In this document: positions 10,548 through 21,200 of the stretch, one piece after another
Layout: each line of letters begins with the position of its first letter
How positions within the stretch are numbered: position 1 is the first letter of the stretch
Source: Clostridiaceae bacterium
Lineage (GTDB): Bacteria > Bacillota > Clostridia > Saccharofermentanales > DTU023
DNA: 37,431 nucleotides
Assembly: GCA_012518845.1 (NCBI GenBank)
Contig: JAAYRJ010000194.1
Location: 1 to 37,431 of the forward strand
Reading direction: 5' to 3'
The notes under the pieces: generated by a model
What the model saw: only the letters and a program-made list of their open reading frames with translations
Told to the model about the DNA's origin: nothing
Databases searched by the model: none
Program-made: the position numbers and the translations under genes

Positions 10548-10620
10548 AAAATTTTCCTCATTTGTTAATTATTGCTAAAACCAATCTTATCTCTGCTGTT
10601 TTTAAATTAATGTTATTAAA

Positions 10621-10672
10621 TTAACTAAAACTTTCATTTTTAGTTAAAATTTTTTAACTATTTTCAAATAGT
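10621..10672. promoter_or_regulatory. Two adjacent perfect palindromes upstream of accB, candidate operator(s)
   Basis: TTAACTAAAA-7nt-TTTTAGTTAA (10621-10647) and ACTATTTTCAAATAGT (about 10657-10672). Confidence 0.4.
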
Positions 10673-10924
10673 AATTTTCTTAACAGAATCTGTCAAACTT
10701 GAGTTAGTTTTGTGCTATTTGCACTAAATAATAATTCTGATTTAATTTTTTCTTAGAATTATTAACATAAGATTTTAATAACTAATCTGCTTTTACTATT
10801 CCACTAGATTCTCAAAAACAAAAAATCTATTTATCATGTGGATTAATGAGGTAACATTTTCGATGACTTAATCTATTAACCTTTTCAAATTCTTAGGTAA
10901 ACTCAAATAAGAAAACACTAAATA

Positions 10925-10953
10925 TTGCCCCATTTAAAGCGGGATGATACAAT
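10925..10953 (+). promoter_or_regulatory. Sigma70-type promoter for the 10988 gene
   Basis: TTGCCC - 17 nt - TACAAT, with extended -10 TGaTACAAT. Confidence 0.65.
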
Positions 10954-10987
10954 CTACAAGAATATTTATTAGAAGGAAAAAGATATT

Positions 10988-11950
10988 ATGCTAGTAAAAT
11001 TACTTGAACCACTTAACGTTCCTGACTCTGTAATCGAAGAGTTAGCACAACCCATCCGTGATCTGGGCCATGAGTTTGTTTATTACAATCAAAAAACAAC
11101 AGATGCTGATGAACTGACAGAACGTAGTCAAGGTGCAGACGTTGTTATGATTGCCAATAATCCATATCCTACCCAGGCTATTGATGCCAATGACAATCTC
11201 AAATTGATCAACGTTGCCTTTACAGGATTTGATCATGTCGCATTAGCTGATGCTAAACGTTGTGATGAAATTCTGATGTCCAATGCAGCAGGCTATGCAA
11301 ATCAAGCAGTTGCTGAATTGGTAATTGGGCTAGTCTTAGATGTATATCGCAAAATTACCCAAGGCAATGAAGATATTCGTGCAAAAGATTTTCCTGGTCC
11401 TATTCAAGGTAGAGAAATTTTAGGCAAAACTGTAGGTATTGTTGGAACCGGTAAGATAGGAATGATGACCGCCCGCCTCTTCCATGCTTTTGGGGCAAAA
11501 TTAATCGGTTTTGATTCTGGTGTAAATCCAGAGGCAAAAGAAGTCGGTATGGAATACCGTACACTAGAAGAATTATTACAAGAAGCAGACATTGTATCTT
11601 TACACTTGCCTTTAAATGATTCTACACGTGGCATTATTGGTGAAAAAGAATTAGCGTTGATGAAAGATACAGCTGTATTAATTAACACAGCTCGTGGTCC
11701 GGTTGTAGACAATGTTGCATTAGCTAAAGCACTTGAAGATGGTGTTATCGCCGGTGCTGGTATCGACGTTTTTGATGGCGAACCACCACTTCCTGCTGAT
11801 TATCCATTATTGAGTGCACCAAATGCTGTCTTAACTCCACACGTTGCCTTCTTAACAGACGAATCTATGGTATTACGAGCCGGAATTGCCTTTGATAATA
11901 CAATTAATTTCTTAAAAGGAGAACCAACGAATATTGTTAATAGAAAATGA
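10988..11950 (+). CDS. D-2-hydroxyacid dehydrogenase family protein (NAD-binding)
   Basis: GKTVGIVGTGKIGMMTARLFHAFG Rossmann motif, LINTARGPVVDN, AGAGIDVFDGEPPLP. Confidence 0.93.
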   Translation: MLVKLLEPLNVPDSVIEELAQPIRDLGHEFVYYNQKTTDADELTERSQGADVVMIANNPYPTQAIDANDNLKLINVAFTGFDHVALADAKRCDEILMSNAAGYANQAVAELVIGLVLDVYRKITQGNEDIRAKDFPGPIQGREILGKTVGIVGTGKIGMMTARLFHAFGAKLIGFDSGVNPEAKEVGMEYRTLEELLQEADIVSLHLPLNDSTRGIIGEKELALMKDTAVLINTARGPVVDNVALAKALEDGVIAGAGIDVFDGEPPLPADYPLLSAPNAVLTPHVAFLTDESMVLRAGIAFDNTINFLKGEPTNIVNRK

Positions 11951-11976
11951 TAATTAATGAATAGGAGATAGCAGTC

Positions 11977-12372
11977 ATGAAAGAATTAGAATCTTTAAGT
12001 CGCGATGACTTTCCTACAAGGATCTTCCATATACCTGATATCCATAAATACTGCAATACAGAAGCTAAGAAAACTATCTTCTGTGAAACAGATTTTATAG
12101 CTTGTGCTGTTTGGTGTATGCATCCTGGGCAGGAGCTACCTATCCATTCACATAAAGCAGCAGATGATATTTGGGTTGTCTTAAAAGGTCAAGCTGATTA
12201 TTTTCCAGAAACTGGTAAGAAAGTTCTTATTAAAGCAGGAGACATTATCGTTGCTAGACCTGGCGAAAAACATGGTATGAAAAATAATTATGATGAAGAT
12301 TTTTTGATGCTTGGTTTTGCAGGACCTGTGCCCATTGGATTTATTCCTGAAAAATTATACGAAGATGAGTAA
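11977..12372 (+). CDS. Cupin domain-containing protein
   Basis: HPGQELPIHSHKAADDIWVVLKGQADYF...KAGDIIVARPGEKHGMKN. Confidence 0.85.
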   Translation: MKELESLSRDDFPTRIFHIPDIHKYCNTEAKKTIFCETDFIACAVWCMHPGQELPIHSHKAADDIWVVLKGQADYFPETGKKVLIKAGDIIVARPGEKHGMKNNYDEDFLMLGFAGPVPIGFIPEKLYEDE

Positions 12373-12404
12373 CTCTGCTTTTAATTATCTTCTTTTAATT
12401 TAAT

Positions 12405-12449
12405 AAAAAACTATGTTGTAGTGTTAAAGCTAGAACATAGTTTTTTTTT
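12405..12449. terminator. Bidirectional rho-independent terminator
   Basis: AAAAAACTATGTT ... AACATAGTTTTTTTTT between convergent cupin and lrgB genes. Confidence 0.9.
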
Positions 12450-12475
12450 GATTCTTTATTATCCAAATTATATTT

Positions 12476-13159
12476 TTAAACAAATAACGGAAAAATAAGT
12501 GCAGTCAAAATTCCAGCAACAACTAGAGATAAGCTACTTACAGCTCCCATGAGCTCAGAGATTTGTGCAGCTTTGCTCGTTCCAATAACATGTGCGGAAG
12601 TGCCATAGGCTACACCTGCTGAAATATCATCATTTAATCGGAAAATTTTGCAAAATATAGGGCCAAGCACACTACCCAAGATACCCGTTACAACAATAAT
12701 CATTGTTGTGATTGATGCTAAACCACCCATTTGCTCGCTTAAAACTACAGCCATTGCTGATGTAATGCTTTTTGGTAGCAATGAAACATATAAACTATGG
12801 TCTAGTTCCATTAACCAAGACATTAAAGCAATAAAACCCAAGCTAGAAACTGTTCCTGCCGCTACTCCTGCTATAATAGCTGGTATATTTTTCTTTAAAA
12901 TCTGCACCTCTTCATAAAGTGGTACTGCTAAACAAACCGTCGCTGGTGTTAGCATCCAAGAAAAAGTTTTAGCTCCTTCTTGATAAACACTATTATCTAC
13001 TCCTGTAATCAATAAAAAAACGATGATCATAATGGCAGAGGTAAGAATTGGATTTAAGACAGAAAGCTTTGTCTTTTTTTGTAACCAACGACCCAATTCA
13101 AAAGCACATAGAGTTAAAAATATAGCAAACAATGAAGTTTGACTTAAAATCTCATTCAT
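12476..13159 (-). CDS. lrgB: LrgB/CidB-family membrane protein
   Basis: Multi-TM protein with the LrgB-type LLPKSITSAMAVVLSEQMGG and SAHVIGTSKA motifs. Confidence 0.88.
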   Translation of the reverse strand: MNEILSQTSLFAIFLTLCAFELGRWLQKKTKLSVLNPILTSAIMIIVFLLITGVDNSVYQEGAKTFSWMLTPATVCLAVPLYEEVQILKKNIPAIIAGVAAGTVSSLGFIALMSWLMELDHSLYVSLLPKSITSAMAVVLSEQMGGLASITTMIIVVTGILGSVLGPIFCKIFRLNDDISAGVAYGTSAHVIGTSKAAQISELMGAVSSLSLVVAGILTALIFPLFV

Positions 13160-13559
13160 TTTTAGACTCCTTTCCTTTGAGCATTAACTTGGTTACATTA
13201 CCAGAAATTGCAAATACAATAATGGTAGATAAAACTACGATTACAATAATTTGGATGATGTTGTCTGCAACAATTTGCCATGAATCCATAAGATTGACAA
13301 CAGGAGCTACAAATAGAATAGACATGATAGAAATAAAAAAACCTGCCGTTTTCTTAACCTTTTTTACGGATACTAGTTTAAAATTAAGTGCTAAAAACAA
13401 AAGTAACAACCCATAGATAGCTGCGGGAATAGGGAGTGGCAACAAAACATGCAAAAGTTCACCCAAAAAAGTGAAGCCAAGTAAAATGGCAATAGAAAAA
13501 ATAAATTCCACAGATATTCTCCTTTGTATGAGATTTTGACTGATTTTAGTATAGCACAA
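13152..13559 (-). CDS. lrgA: LrgA/CidA-family holin-like protein (real start probably the internal GTG giving VEFIFSIAILLG)
   Basis: Short 4-TM protein directly upstream of and overlapping the lrgB-like gene; LLPLPIPAAIYGLLLLFLAL. Confidence 0.85.
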   Translation of the reverse strand: MCYTKISQNLIQRRISVEFIFSIAILLGFTFLGELLHVLLPLPIPAAIYGLLLLFLALNFKLVSVKKVKKTAGFFISIMSILFVAPVVNLMDSWQIVADNIIQIIVIVVLSTIIVFAISGNVTKLMLKGKESKNE

Positions 13560-13784
13560 AAGATATTTATATCTTTAGATTTTGATATGAAAACAAATTG
13601 TGTCGTATCATCCATGATTAGTTAGTTCTATCTAGAAAATTTTACTTGGTTCTAATTCTGGCGGGCTATTTATTGTGTAAAATATAGCAACTGTAAATAT
13701 TTATAGATTATTTTTCATCTCAACTCAAACTAAATAAGCAGTTTTGTTGTATTTGTTAACTTGATAAAAAAAGGAGATACACTA

Positions 13785-14909
13785 GTGCGCACAGTAGCAG
13801 TTAATCATAAATTTGCGAGAAAATATGGCAAAAATAATTATGCAAGTTATGGATTATTAATCCACATTAGTTTTTGGCTTATGTTCTTTTTTATTATCGC
13901 ACCTTTAGAAATTTATTTTAAAGAAAATAATTTGCTAGGACTACAAAGTTTTGATAATATTCTTCCTGCTCTAGCCATAGGTAATGTTGTTTTATTAATA
14001 TTTCTATTTGTCTTACGTCTTAAAACTAGGACAAAATCCATTTCTCAAGCTAATTTGTTGCAGGAAGTTAAAAATTCAAACTTAGATAATTTCTTAGTTT
14101 TTTCAACTAATGATAATATTTTGCAATGGTCTTTTTTTCAGTATCCGGATAAAATAAGCGATTCTATTTCATATCAAATAGAGTAAGAATTTGGAAAATT
14201 GGATAGATTGATCAGAAAGGGACCTCGTTTAAAGATTATAGAAAACAAAGAAGACTCTACATACACTCATAAATCCTATATTTCACTAAAACAAATCACA
14301 AATAAATACCCTCATTTTATTACTACCTTTTACAGAACCAATTTGTTTGTGCATGATAGGGCTCAAATTACTAACGTGAGTGAGGAAAAAAATCATTGGT
14401 TAGTAGATACCGACCGGGGACTTTTCAAAATAAACAAAGCATTTTTAGACCTATTCCCAAACACAAAAAAACCTAAATCGAAGTTTGTAAGTCAAATCAA
14501 GTTACTATTCATTTTTACAATTATTATGGGTCTACCTTTTATCAAAGATTTTGTGGTTGATCAAACTCCAGCTAGGCAACTTGAATTAAGAGAAAAGCTA
14601 GAGACAGGCATGGAGGAACTGACCAAGGAATGGGTAGAGTTTGGTTATGAAGTTGGGCATGACGGAAATCATCTATATATTGATAAAAAAGTAGTAAATA
14701 AAACATCCAGGATTGTTTACGTTTATGATACACAGACTAATATTAATCTCAAAGAATTTGAAATTTACATGGTTCCAGGCGATCAAAATAATCCTTTGCT
14801 GATCAAAAACATTCTCAAAAATTATAATAGCGACGTAACTAAAGATGAAGATTTCTTTGCTAGTATTGAAGCAAAAACTCCAGATCAGATTAAAGCAGGG
14901 ACGGCTTAG
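13785..14909 (+). pseudogene. Membrane protein with LytTR-like region, interrupted by one in-frame TAA at 14184-14186 (ORFs 13761-14186 and 14199-14909)
   Basis: Both ORFs are in the same frame, separated only by TAA plus four codons; RBS AAGGAG precedes GTG at 13785; YISLKQITNKYPHFITTFYRTNLFVHDRAQI resembles a LytTR DNA-binding domain. Could also be two genuine genes. Confidence 0.5.
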
Positions 14910-15052
14910 ACGCTTTACTGTAACTACCGTCAACGATCGAGCTAAATTAACAGAGCATCAGAGTCTGCTAGTTAATAGAGTTGATGATTTAATCTATGTT
15001 ACGTTGGATGATAATGAGTAAGAGCATTGATGAAGCCCAAACAGTCATAGTA

Positions 15053-15637
15053 TTAGCCCCAGCCATATTCCCCTATCATTTCAACAAACCGTACCTTTGC
15101 GAATTGCTGCTCCTCGACCTCGCCTTCACTATCTTTAGTGATTAAAACTAAATCTTGTAAGCTAGGGGTACCAACAGGAAAAATCATTCGCCCGTTTTTA
15201 GCCAGCTGGTTAATTAATTTTGTGGGTTTTGTACCTGCTGCCGCTGTAATAATTATGCGATCAAAAGGTGACGCCTCTGACCAACCTTCGCTACCATCAG
15301 AAATCCGGAAGAAAATATTATTGTAGCCTAGGTCACCAAGTCTTTTCTTAGCTTTCTTTGATAACGCTTCGATCACTTCTATCGTATAAACTTCGTTAGC
15401 AAACTCTGCCAGAAACGCTGTTTGATAGCCAGAGCCTGTCCCTATTTCCAAGACTTTAGAATCTTTTTGAGGAGAAAGAAGCTCCGTCATTTTATACACC
15501 AAACTTGGCTGAGAAATAGTTTGACCAAACCCAATAGGAAGCGGGCTATCAAGAGTTGCATGGTTTTTTACACTTCCGTCCAAAAATAAACTACGGTCAA
15601 GATTATCATAGAATGCCTTTAAAGCTTTTTTATCCAT
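15053..15637 (-). CDS. pcm: Protein-L-isoaspartate O-methyltransferase family protein
   Basis: PLPIGFGQTISQPSLVYKMTELL, VLEIGTGSGYQTAFLAE, RIIITAAAGTKPTKLINQL. Confidence 0.85.
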   Translation of the reverse strand: MDKKALKAFYDNLDRSLFLDGSVKNHATLDSPLPIGFGQTISQPSLVYKMTELLSPQKDSKVLEIGTGSGYQTAFLAEFANEVYTIEVIEALSKKAKKRLGDLGYNNIFFRISDGSEGWSEASPFDRIIITAAAGTKPTKLINQLAKNGRMIFPVGTPSLQDLVLITKDSEGEVEEQQFAKVRFVEMIGEYGWG

Positions 15638-15889
15638 TAGTGGTTCCTTTCTTTCCGAACATTATAATACATATTTGATAATTCCAGCATTAAGCTTTGT
15701 CGTGTCAAAACTGTTTTCTCAAAATTCTCAATCTTCAAAATTTTCATAAAAATACTTATTAAAATGGTTTTTTAAAAGACCTACACTATTACATAAAGAC
15801 ATAATCTTTATATTACATGTTTTTATTCATTTAGTTCCTAACCTACATAGTAGGGGTGTCTTTAATAAACAGAAAGCGTTATTGAAAAC

Positions 15890-16747
15890 ATGAACAAACT
15901 AACTCCAAACCAAAATGTTATAAGACCAAATATCAAAATCCAAGATTCTGCCTTTACTCATCTATTCAGAGATCCAGAATATGCACTTAAACTTTATCAA
16001 GATCTTCATCCTGAAACTGAGCAGATCTCAAAAGAACAAATTGAATATGTAAATCTAGAAAATGTTCTAGGGACACAGGGCTATAATGATCTGGGCTTTA
16101 TGGTTAAGGACAAACTACTTATTTTCGTAGAATCGCAGAACACTAGGTCAACTAATATCTTAATGCGAATGTTATTTTATATGGCTGAGACATTTGAAGT
16201 ACATCTAGAAAAAACAGGTCAAAATCTTGACAGTAAAAAACCAGTGAAGATTCCAAAACCTGAATTTTATCTTATTTATACTGGTGATAAAAAGGATGTA
16301 CCAAAAGAAATTAAATTCTCAGAGAAATATTTCCCTAATTCAAAAGCAATAATTGAGATCACAATCGATGTTTATTCCAGAGAATCGGCAAATGATGGTA
16401 TAATTTATGAATACATCAGATTTACTGAAATCTACAAAGAACAACTTAATATTCTAAAAGACCCGCTACTAGCAATAACAAAAACAATTGACATCTGCAC
16501 AAGAGAAAATATACTTGCAGAATACTTAACCAAACGAAGAGTTGAGGTGACTGACCTGATGATTACATTATATGACAACGACAAACTTTTAGCAGATCTT
16601 GTTCATGATACAAAACAAGAAGGAATTAAAGAAGGACTAAAAAACTCAGCTATAGCTTTCTATAAATCTGGTCTTACACTAGAAAAAATTTCTGAAGTAT
16701 TAGAGATTGATTTGGGAACACTTGAGAGTTGGATAAACAATTCTTAG
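15890..16747 (+). CDS. Rpn family recombination-promoting nuclease / PD-(D/E)XK nuclease-family transposase-like protein
   Basis: N-terminal IKIQDSAFTHLFRDPEYALKLYQDL, YNDLGFMVKDKLLIFVESQNTRSTNILMRMLFYMAE; C-terminal ALEKISEVLEI-type helix region. Confidence 0.75.
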   Translation: MNKLTPNQNVIRPNIKIQDSAFTHLFRDPEYALKLYQDLHPETEQISKEQIEYVNLENVLGTQGYNDLGFMVKDKLLIFVESQNTRSTNILMRMLFYMAETFEVHLEKTGQNLDSKKPVKIPKPEFYLIYTGDKKDVPKEIKFSEKYFPNSKAIIEITIDVYSRESANDGIIYEYIRFTEIYKEQLNILKDPLLAITKTIDICTRENILAEYLTKRRVEVTDLMITLYDNDKLLADLVHDTKQEGIKEGLKNSAIAFYKSGLTLEKISEVLEIDLGTLESWINNS

Positions 16748-16798
16748 GAGCCTTTAGCATACTTTTCTTTAATCTCATTTCATTTTAGTTTATTTTAT

Positions 16799-17224
16799 CT
16801 AATCTTTCTTTTCTCTGGGTTTGTCCAATGCCAAGAAAAACATGCCAATTCCTAACATTATAAATCCTGACGAAATGCTGAGTCCCTCTAGTATTGAGAG
16901 AACAATCACCGCAATTCCCATTGCCAATGGAATAGCTTTAAAGATGATTGAAATTGCTGTGTTAAAATCTTTTCTAATGCCAGACTCCTCTTCAATATTT
17001 TCTTCCTTATAATCATTACCTTCAATTTGTATTAGTTCTTCTACTCCCACCTCTAGAACTTCTGCCAATTTTGGAACCGTATTGATATCAGGGTATGACA
17101 ATTCTCTTTCCCATTTTGACACAGCCTTATCTGTAACATTCATTTGATCTGCTAATTGAAGTTGTGTCATATTTTTTTCTTTTCTTAACGTAGCTATTGT
17201 TTGTCCAAAATTTTCTTTATACAT
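16799..17224 (-). CDS. XRE-family HTH transcriptional regulator with C-terminal transmembrane segments
   Basis: IATLRKEKNMTQLQLADQMNVTDKAVSKWERELSYPDINTVPKLAEVLEV, then hydrophobic segments. Confidence 0.92.
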   Translation of the reverse strand: MYKENFGQTIATLRKEKNMTQLQLADQMNVTDKAVSKWERELSYPDINTVPKLAEVLEVGVEELIQIEGNDYKEENIEEESGIRKDFNTAISIIFKAIPLAMGIAVIVLSILEGLSISSGFIMLGIGMFFLALDKPREKKD

Positions 17225-17460
17225 AAATAAAACCTCTCATCTTTTTAAATCGTCTAATTATAAACACATCTATACGGTTAGATCCACATATTCGAAGTAG
17301 AATTCACTCTACTTTTAGTTTATCAGCAGTTGAATTAATAAAATTTGAATAAATCTTCATCTTTATTTTAATGAGAAGTAAATATTTTGAAATGAAAATA
17401 AGATAAATTAAGCGCTGATATTTAAATCACTTAAATCAATTTTTCTTAAAAAAGTATTCT

Positions 17461-18003
17461 TCAGCTATTAATCTGCTTGTATTCCCTAAAAACAACAATA
17501 ACAAAAATTATTTGAATAACACACATTCCAATTGATAAAACAAAAGTATTTGTTAAATTACCTAGGATTAGTGAAATAATTGGAATAATAACAGCAAAAA
17601 TTTTATATCCAAAAGACATATACAACCATGAATATGGTAATAAATGTGCCCCGTATACCATTGCATAGACCATAGTCATTTTTTCAGGAACAGCATTAAA
17701 TACCCACATTACAATTAATAGATAAAGCACCTGATTCATTGTAAATAAAAATCCAAGTTTACTTAATGGATTTTCACTCTTAAAAATATCAAATCCCCAT
17801 CTTTTACCAATAATCCATGCTATTGGTAGCATCGGCATAGAACATGCAAAAACCAAAATGTTGTTTAAATTATTTTGAAGACCCAATGAATTAACGATTG
17901 CAATTAAAAGCCATATTAAAATAGAAGCTATCAAAAAAGGTAAACCCTTTTTTAGTTCTGCTATAATATCTTTTCTCAATTTATCTAAACTCAACCCCTT
18001 CAC
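17461..18003 (-). CDS. Integral membrane protein, DUF7010-like
   Basis: About 5-6 hydrophobic segments, 180 aa; family assignment from overall look only. Confidence 0.6.
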   Translation of the reverse strand: MKGLSLDKLRKDIIAELKKGLPFLIASILIWLLIAIVNSLGLQNNLNNILVFACSMPMLPIAWIIGKRWGFDIFKSENPLSKLGFLFTMNQVLYLLIVMWVFNAVPEKMTMVYAMVYGAHLLPYSWLYMSFGYKIFAVIIPIISLILGNLTNTFVLSIGMCVIQIIFVIVVFREYKQINS

Positions 18004-18289
18004 CTCCTACCACAAAATTAAATATAGTATATCATTATGGTATTTCATTAATAAACTAAGATTGTTTGGTCTATGTAAATTAAGATTGTTTTTATAACAA
18101 GAGCTCCGTCATAAAGACTTGGGTTTTGGATATTTAGTTTATTTTGATAAATAATCTATATATTCTAATAACCACGTTATTGTCTCAGGATGAACATAGT
18201 ATTCTACTGCATTAGTAATAATTTCATATGCAAACTTCTAATAACGAAATAAGTGAGGTGAAGGAATCTTTTCAAATTCTCTTTTGTTA

Positions 18290-21200
18290 GGATCACCCCC
18301 CACTTACGTGGGAAAAAGAAATTTCTTCAAACTCTGGTACATTTTCTTTCAGGATCACCCCCACTTACGTGGGAAAAAGTTCGATAAAATGCGTTTCGCT
18401 TCCAATATAACGGGATCACCCCCACTTACGTGGGAAAAAGCTTGTATTGTACTTTGGTTTATCTGCCTAGGCGGGATCACCCCCACTTACGTGGGAAAAA
18501 GTCGTGTAGTTTTAATGCTTCAAAGGCAAATTCGGGATCACCCCCACTTACGTGGGAAAAAGCAACTGTGAATGAATATCACGTTACAAATTATAGGATC
18601 ACCCCCACTTACGTGGGAAAAAGTAGCTAAGATCATTGGGGTTTCGGAATCAGCTGGGATCACCCCCACTTACGTGGGAAAAAGACTCATAGCTACATTG
18701 GTTCCATCATGGCCATAGGATCACCCCCACTTACGTGGGAAAAAGGCCTTCATCAAATGTCTGCATACTGTTGATCCAGGATCACCCCCACTTACGTGGG
18801 AAAAAGGCCTTCATCAAATGTCTGCATACTGTTGATCCAGGATCACCCCCACTTACGTGGGAAAAAGAATAAAATCAGAAAACTCTAAATCGAAAGCTGA
18901 GGATCACCCCCACTTACGTGGGAAAAAGTGATATGCTTGTGTTGTCTGCGATCGTGAAGTGGGATCACCCCCACTTACGTGGGAAAAAGGGAAGCAAATT
19001 TCAGAACTTATTACTCAATCGGGGATCACCCCCCACTTACGTGGGAAAAAGTCAACGTTTGGTGCGTTTTTACCTTGTTCCCAGGGATCACCCCCACTTA
19101 CGTGGGAAAAAGACAAAATTCGTGAAGGTGTGTCTGATATAGCAGGGATCACCCCCACTTACGTGGGAAAAAGCCCCTTGATATACTTAAAGTAAAGGCA
19201 GTTATGGGATCACCCCCACTTACGTGGGAAAAAGACTCTAACGCTTACCTGCTTGTCGATCAGTGCAGGATCACCCCCACTTACGTGGGAAAAAGCAATC
19301 GTACACTGCATCAGCATATCTGCTAGCAGGATCACCCCCACTTACGTGGGAAAAAGAATCATTTCGTCCTACTCCTTGCTGGCATACTAGGATCACCCCC
19401 ACTTACGTGGGAAAAAGTGATGCAATACATCAGCTTATCTAACGCTTCAGGGATCACCCCCACTTACGTGGGAAAAAGCGATCTGGGGATCGAATGAATA
19501 TGCAATAGAGAGGATCACCCCCACTTACGTGGGAAAAAGCACAGCCGGTATATTTAGGTACAGATACATTGAGGATCACCCCCACTTACGTGGGAAAAAG
19601 CTATCTTTTGTATCGTCGATTGCAAATAATCCGGGATCACCCCCCACTTACGTGGGAAAAAGCGCTTGGTGCGCATTCCTTGCAGGTACGGTGTAGGATC
19701 ACCCCCACTTACGTGGGAAAAAGTAGCATGGCTAGTGCCACAGATAGCTCTACTAGGGATCACCCCCACTTACGTGGGAAAAAGCATATTCAGGAACGGT
19801 CATATCTTGATTTCTAAGGATCACCCCCACTTACGTGGGAAAAAGTGGGCTTTAGATAAATTGGGTATCATGAACCAAGGATCACCCCCACTTACGTGGG
19901 AAAAAGCTTCTGTTATGCTTTTGATATGCTTCAGTATCGGGATCACCCCCACTTACGTGGGAAAAAGGCAGAATTCAAGCGACTTTTATATAGTTGATCA
20001 GGATCACCCCCACTTACGTGGGAAAAAGTATTATACAAAGGCTTAGATTTTGATGGAGTTAGGATCACCCCCACTTACGTGGGAAAAAGTCAGAAGAGTG
20101 CTTGCTGATATTGGCTATCCCGGGATCACCCCCACTTACGTGGGAAAAAGTTAGGATTGACGGAACACACTTCAAGGCAACTGGGATCACCCCCACTTAC
20201 GTGGGAAAAAGTGCTATGCTCTTGGTGGAATGGCAATCAAAGTAGGATCACCCCCACTTACGTGGGAAAAAGGGTTACAGTGTATCGGCAACTGCTACTT
20301 GTGCAGGATCACCCCCACTTACGTGGGAAAAAGCTTTAGAATTGCATGAGCAAGGCAATGTCAACAGGATCACCCCCACTTACGTGGGAAAAAGCTTATT
20401 GGAACAAAGCAAACGTAATGAGCCACGGGATCACCCCCACTTACGTGGGAAAAAGATCGTCTCAGCATATTTACTCCACTCAATGCTGGGATCACCCCCA
20501 CTTACGTGGGAAAAAGTTAGACAAAGATTTGAAATGGTGCGAGGTTCAGGGATCACCCCCACTTACGTGGGAAAAAGCTATCCACTCATGCCACTCTAGC
20601 AGTGTGTAGTAGGATCACCCCCACTTACGTGGGAAAAAGTGAATCGCAGAGCAGAGGGAATGCCGGTAACGAGGATCACCCCCACTTACGTGGGAAAAAG
20701 CTTATCAGAATTAATAGACAAAATAGATAGTGAGGATCACCCCCACTTACGTGGGAAAAAGAAGATATTTTAGAAGCCTTAAAACCGTTATTGGGGATCA
20801 CCCCCACTTACGTGGGAAAAAGCCGCCTTGATCTTGTGTACGTGAAAGCCAGCTAGGATCACCCCCACTTACGTGGGAAAAAGTATCAGAAAAATTAAAA
20901 GAAATTGAGTACAACAGGATCACCCCCACTTACGTGGGAAAAAGTGCTCTTGCTAAGCTATCTTCTTCGACAACCTGGGATCACCCCCACTTACGTGGGA
21001 AAAAGGCTCCTACGATCAGCTCGATCAGATCGTTATTAGGATCACCCCCACTTACGTGGGAAAAAGTGGATCAAAGCAAGACATGAAGCTCGGAATGGAG
21101 GATCACCCCCACTTACGTGGGAAAAAGCAGAATTTCTATAAACAAAAATGAGTACCAAGAGGATCACCCCCACTTACGTGGGAAAAAGTTAGTGTGCCTG

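Noticed and set aside
18248-18265. AATAAGTGAGGTGAAGG near the trailer, loosely like an inverted half repeat
   Set aside because: Only about 11 nt similarity, wrong orientation, no hairpin; likely chance
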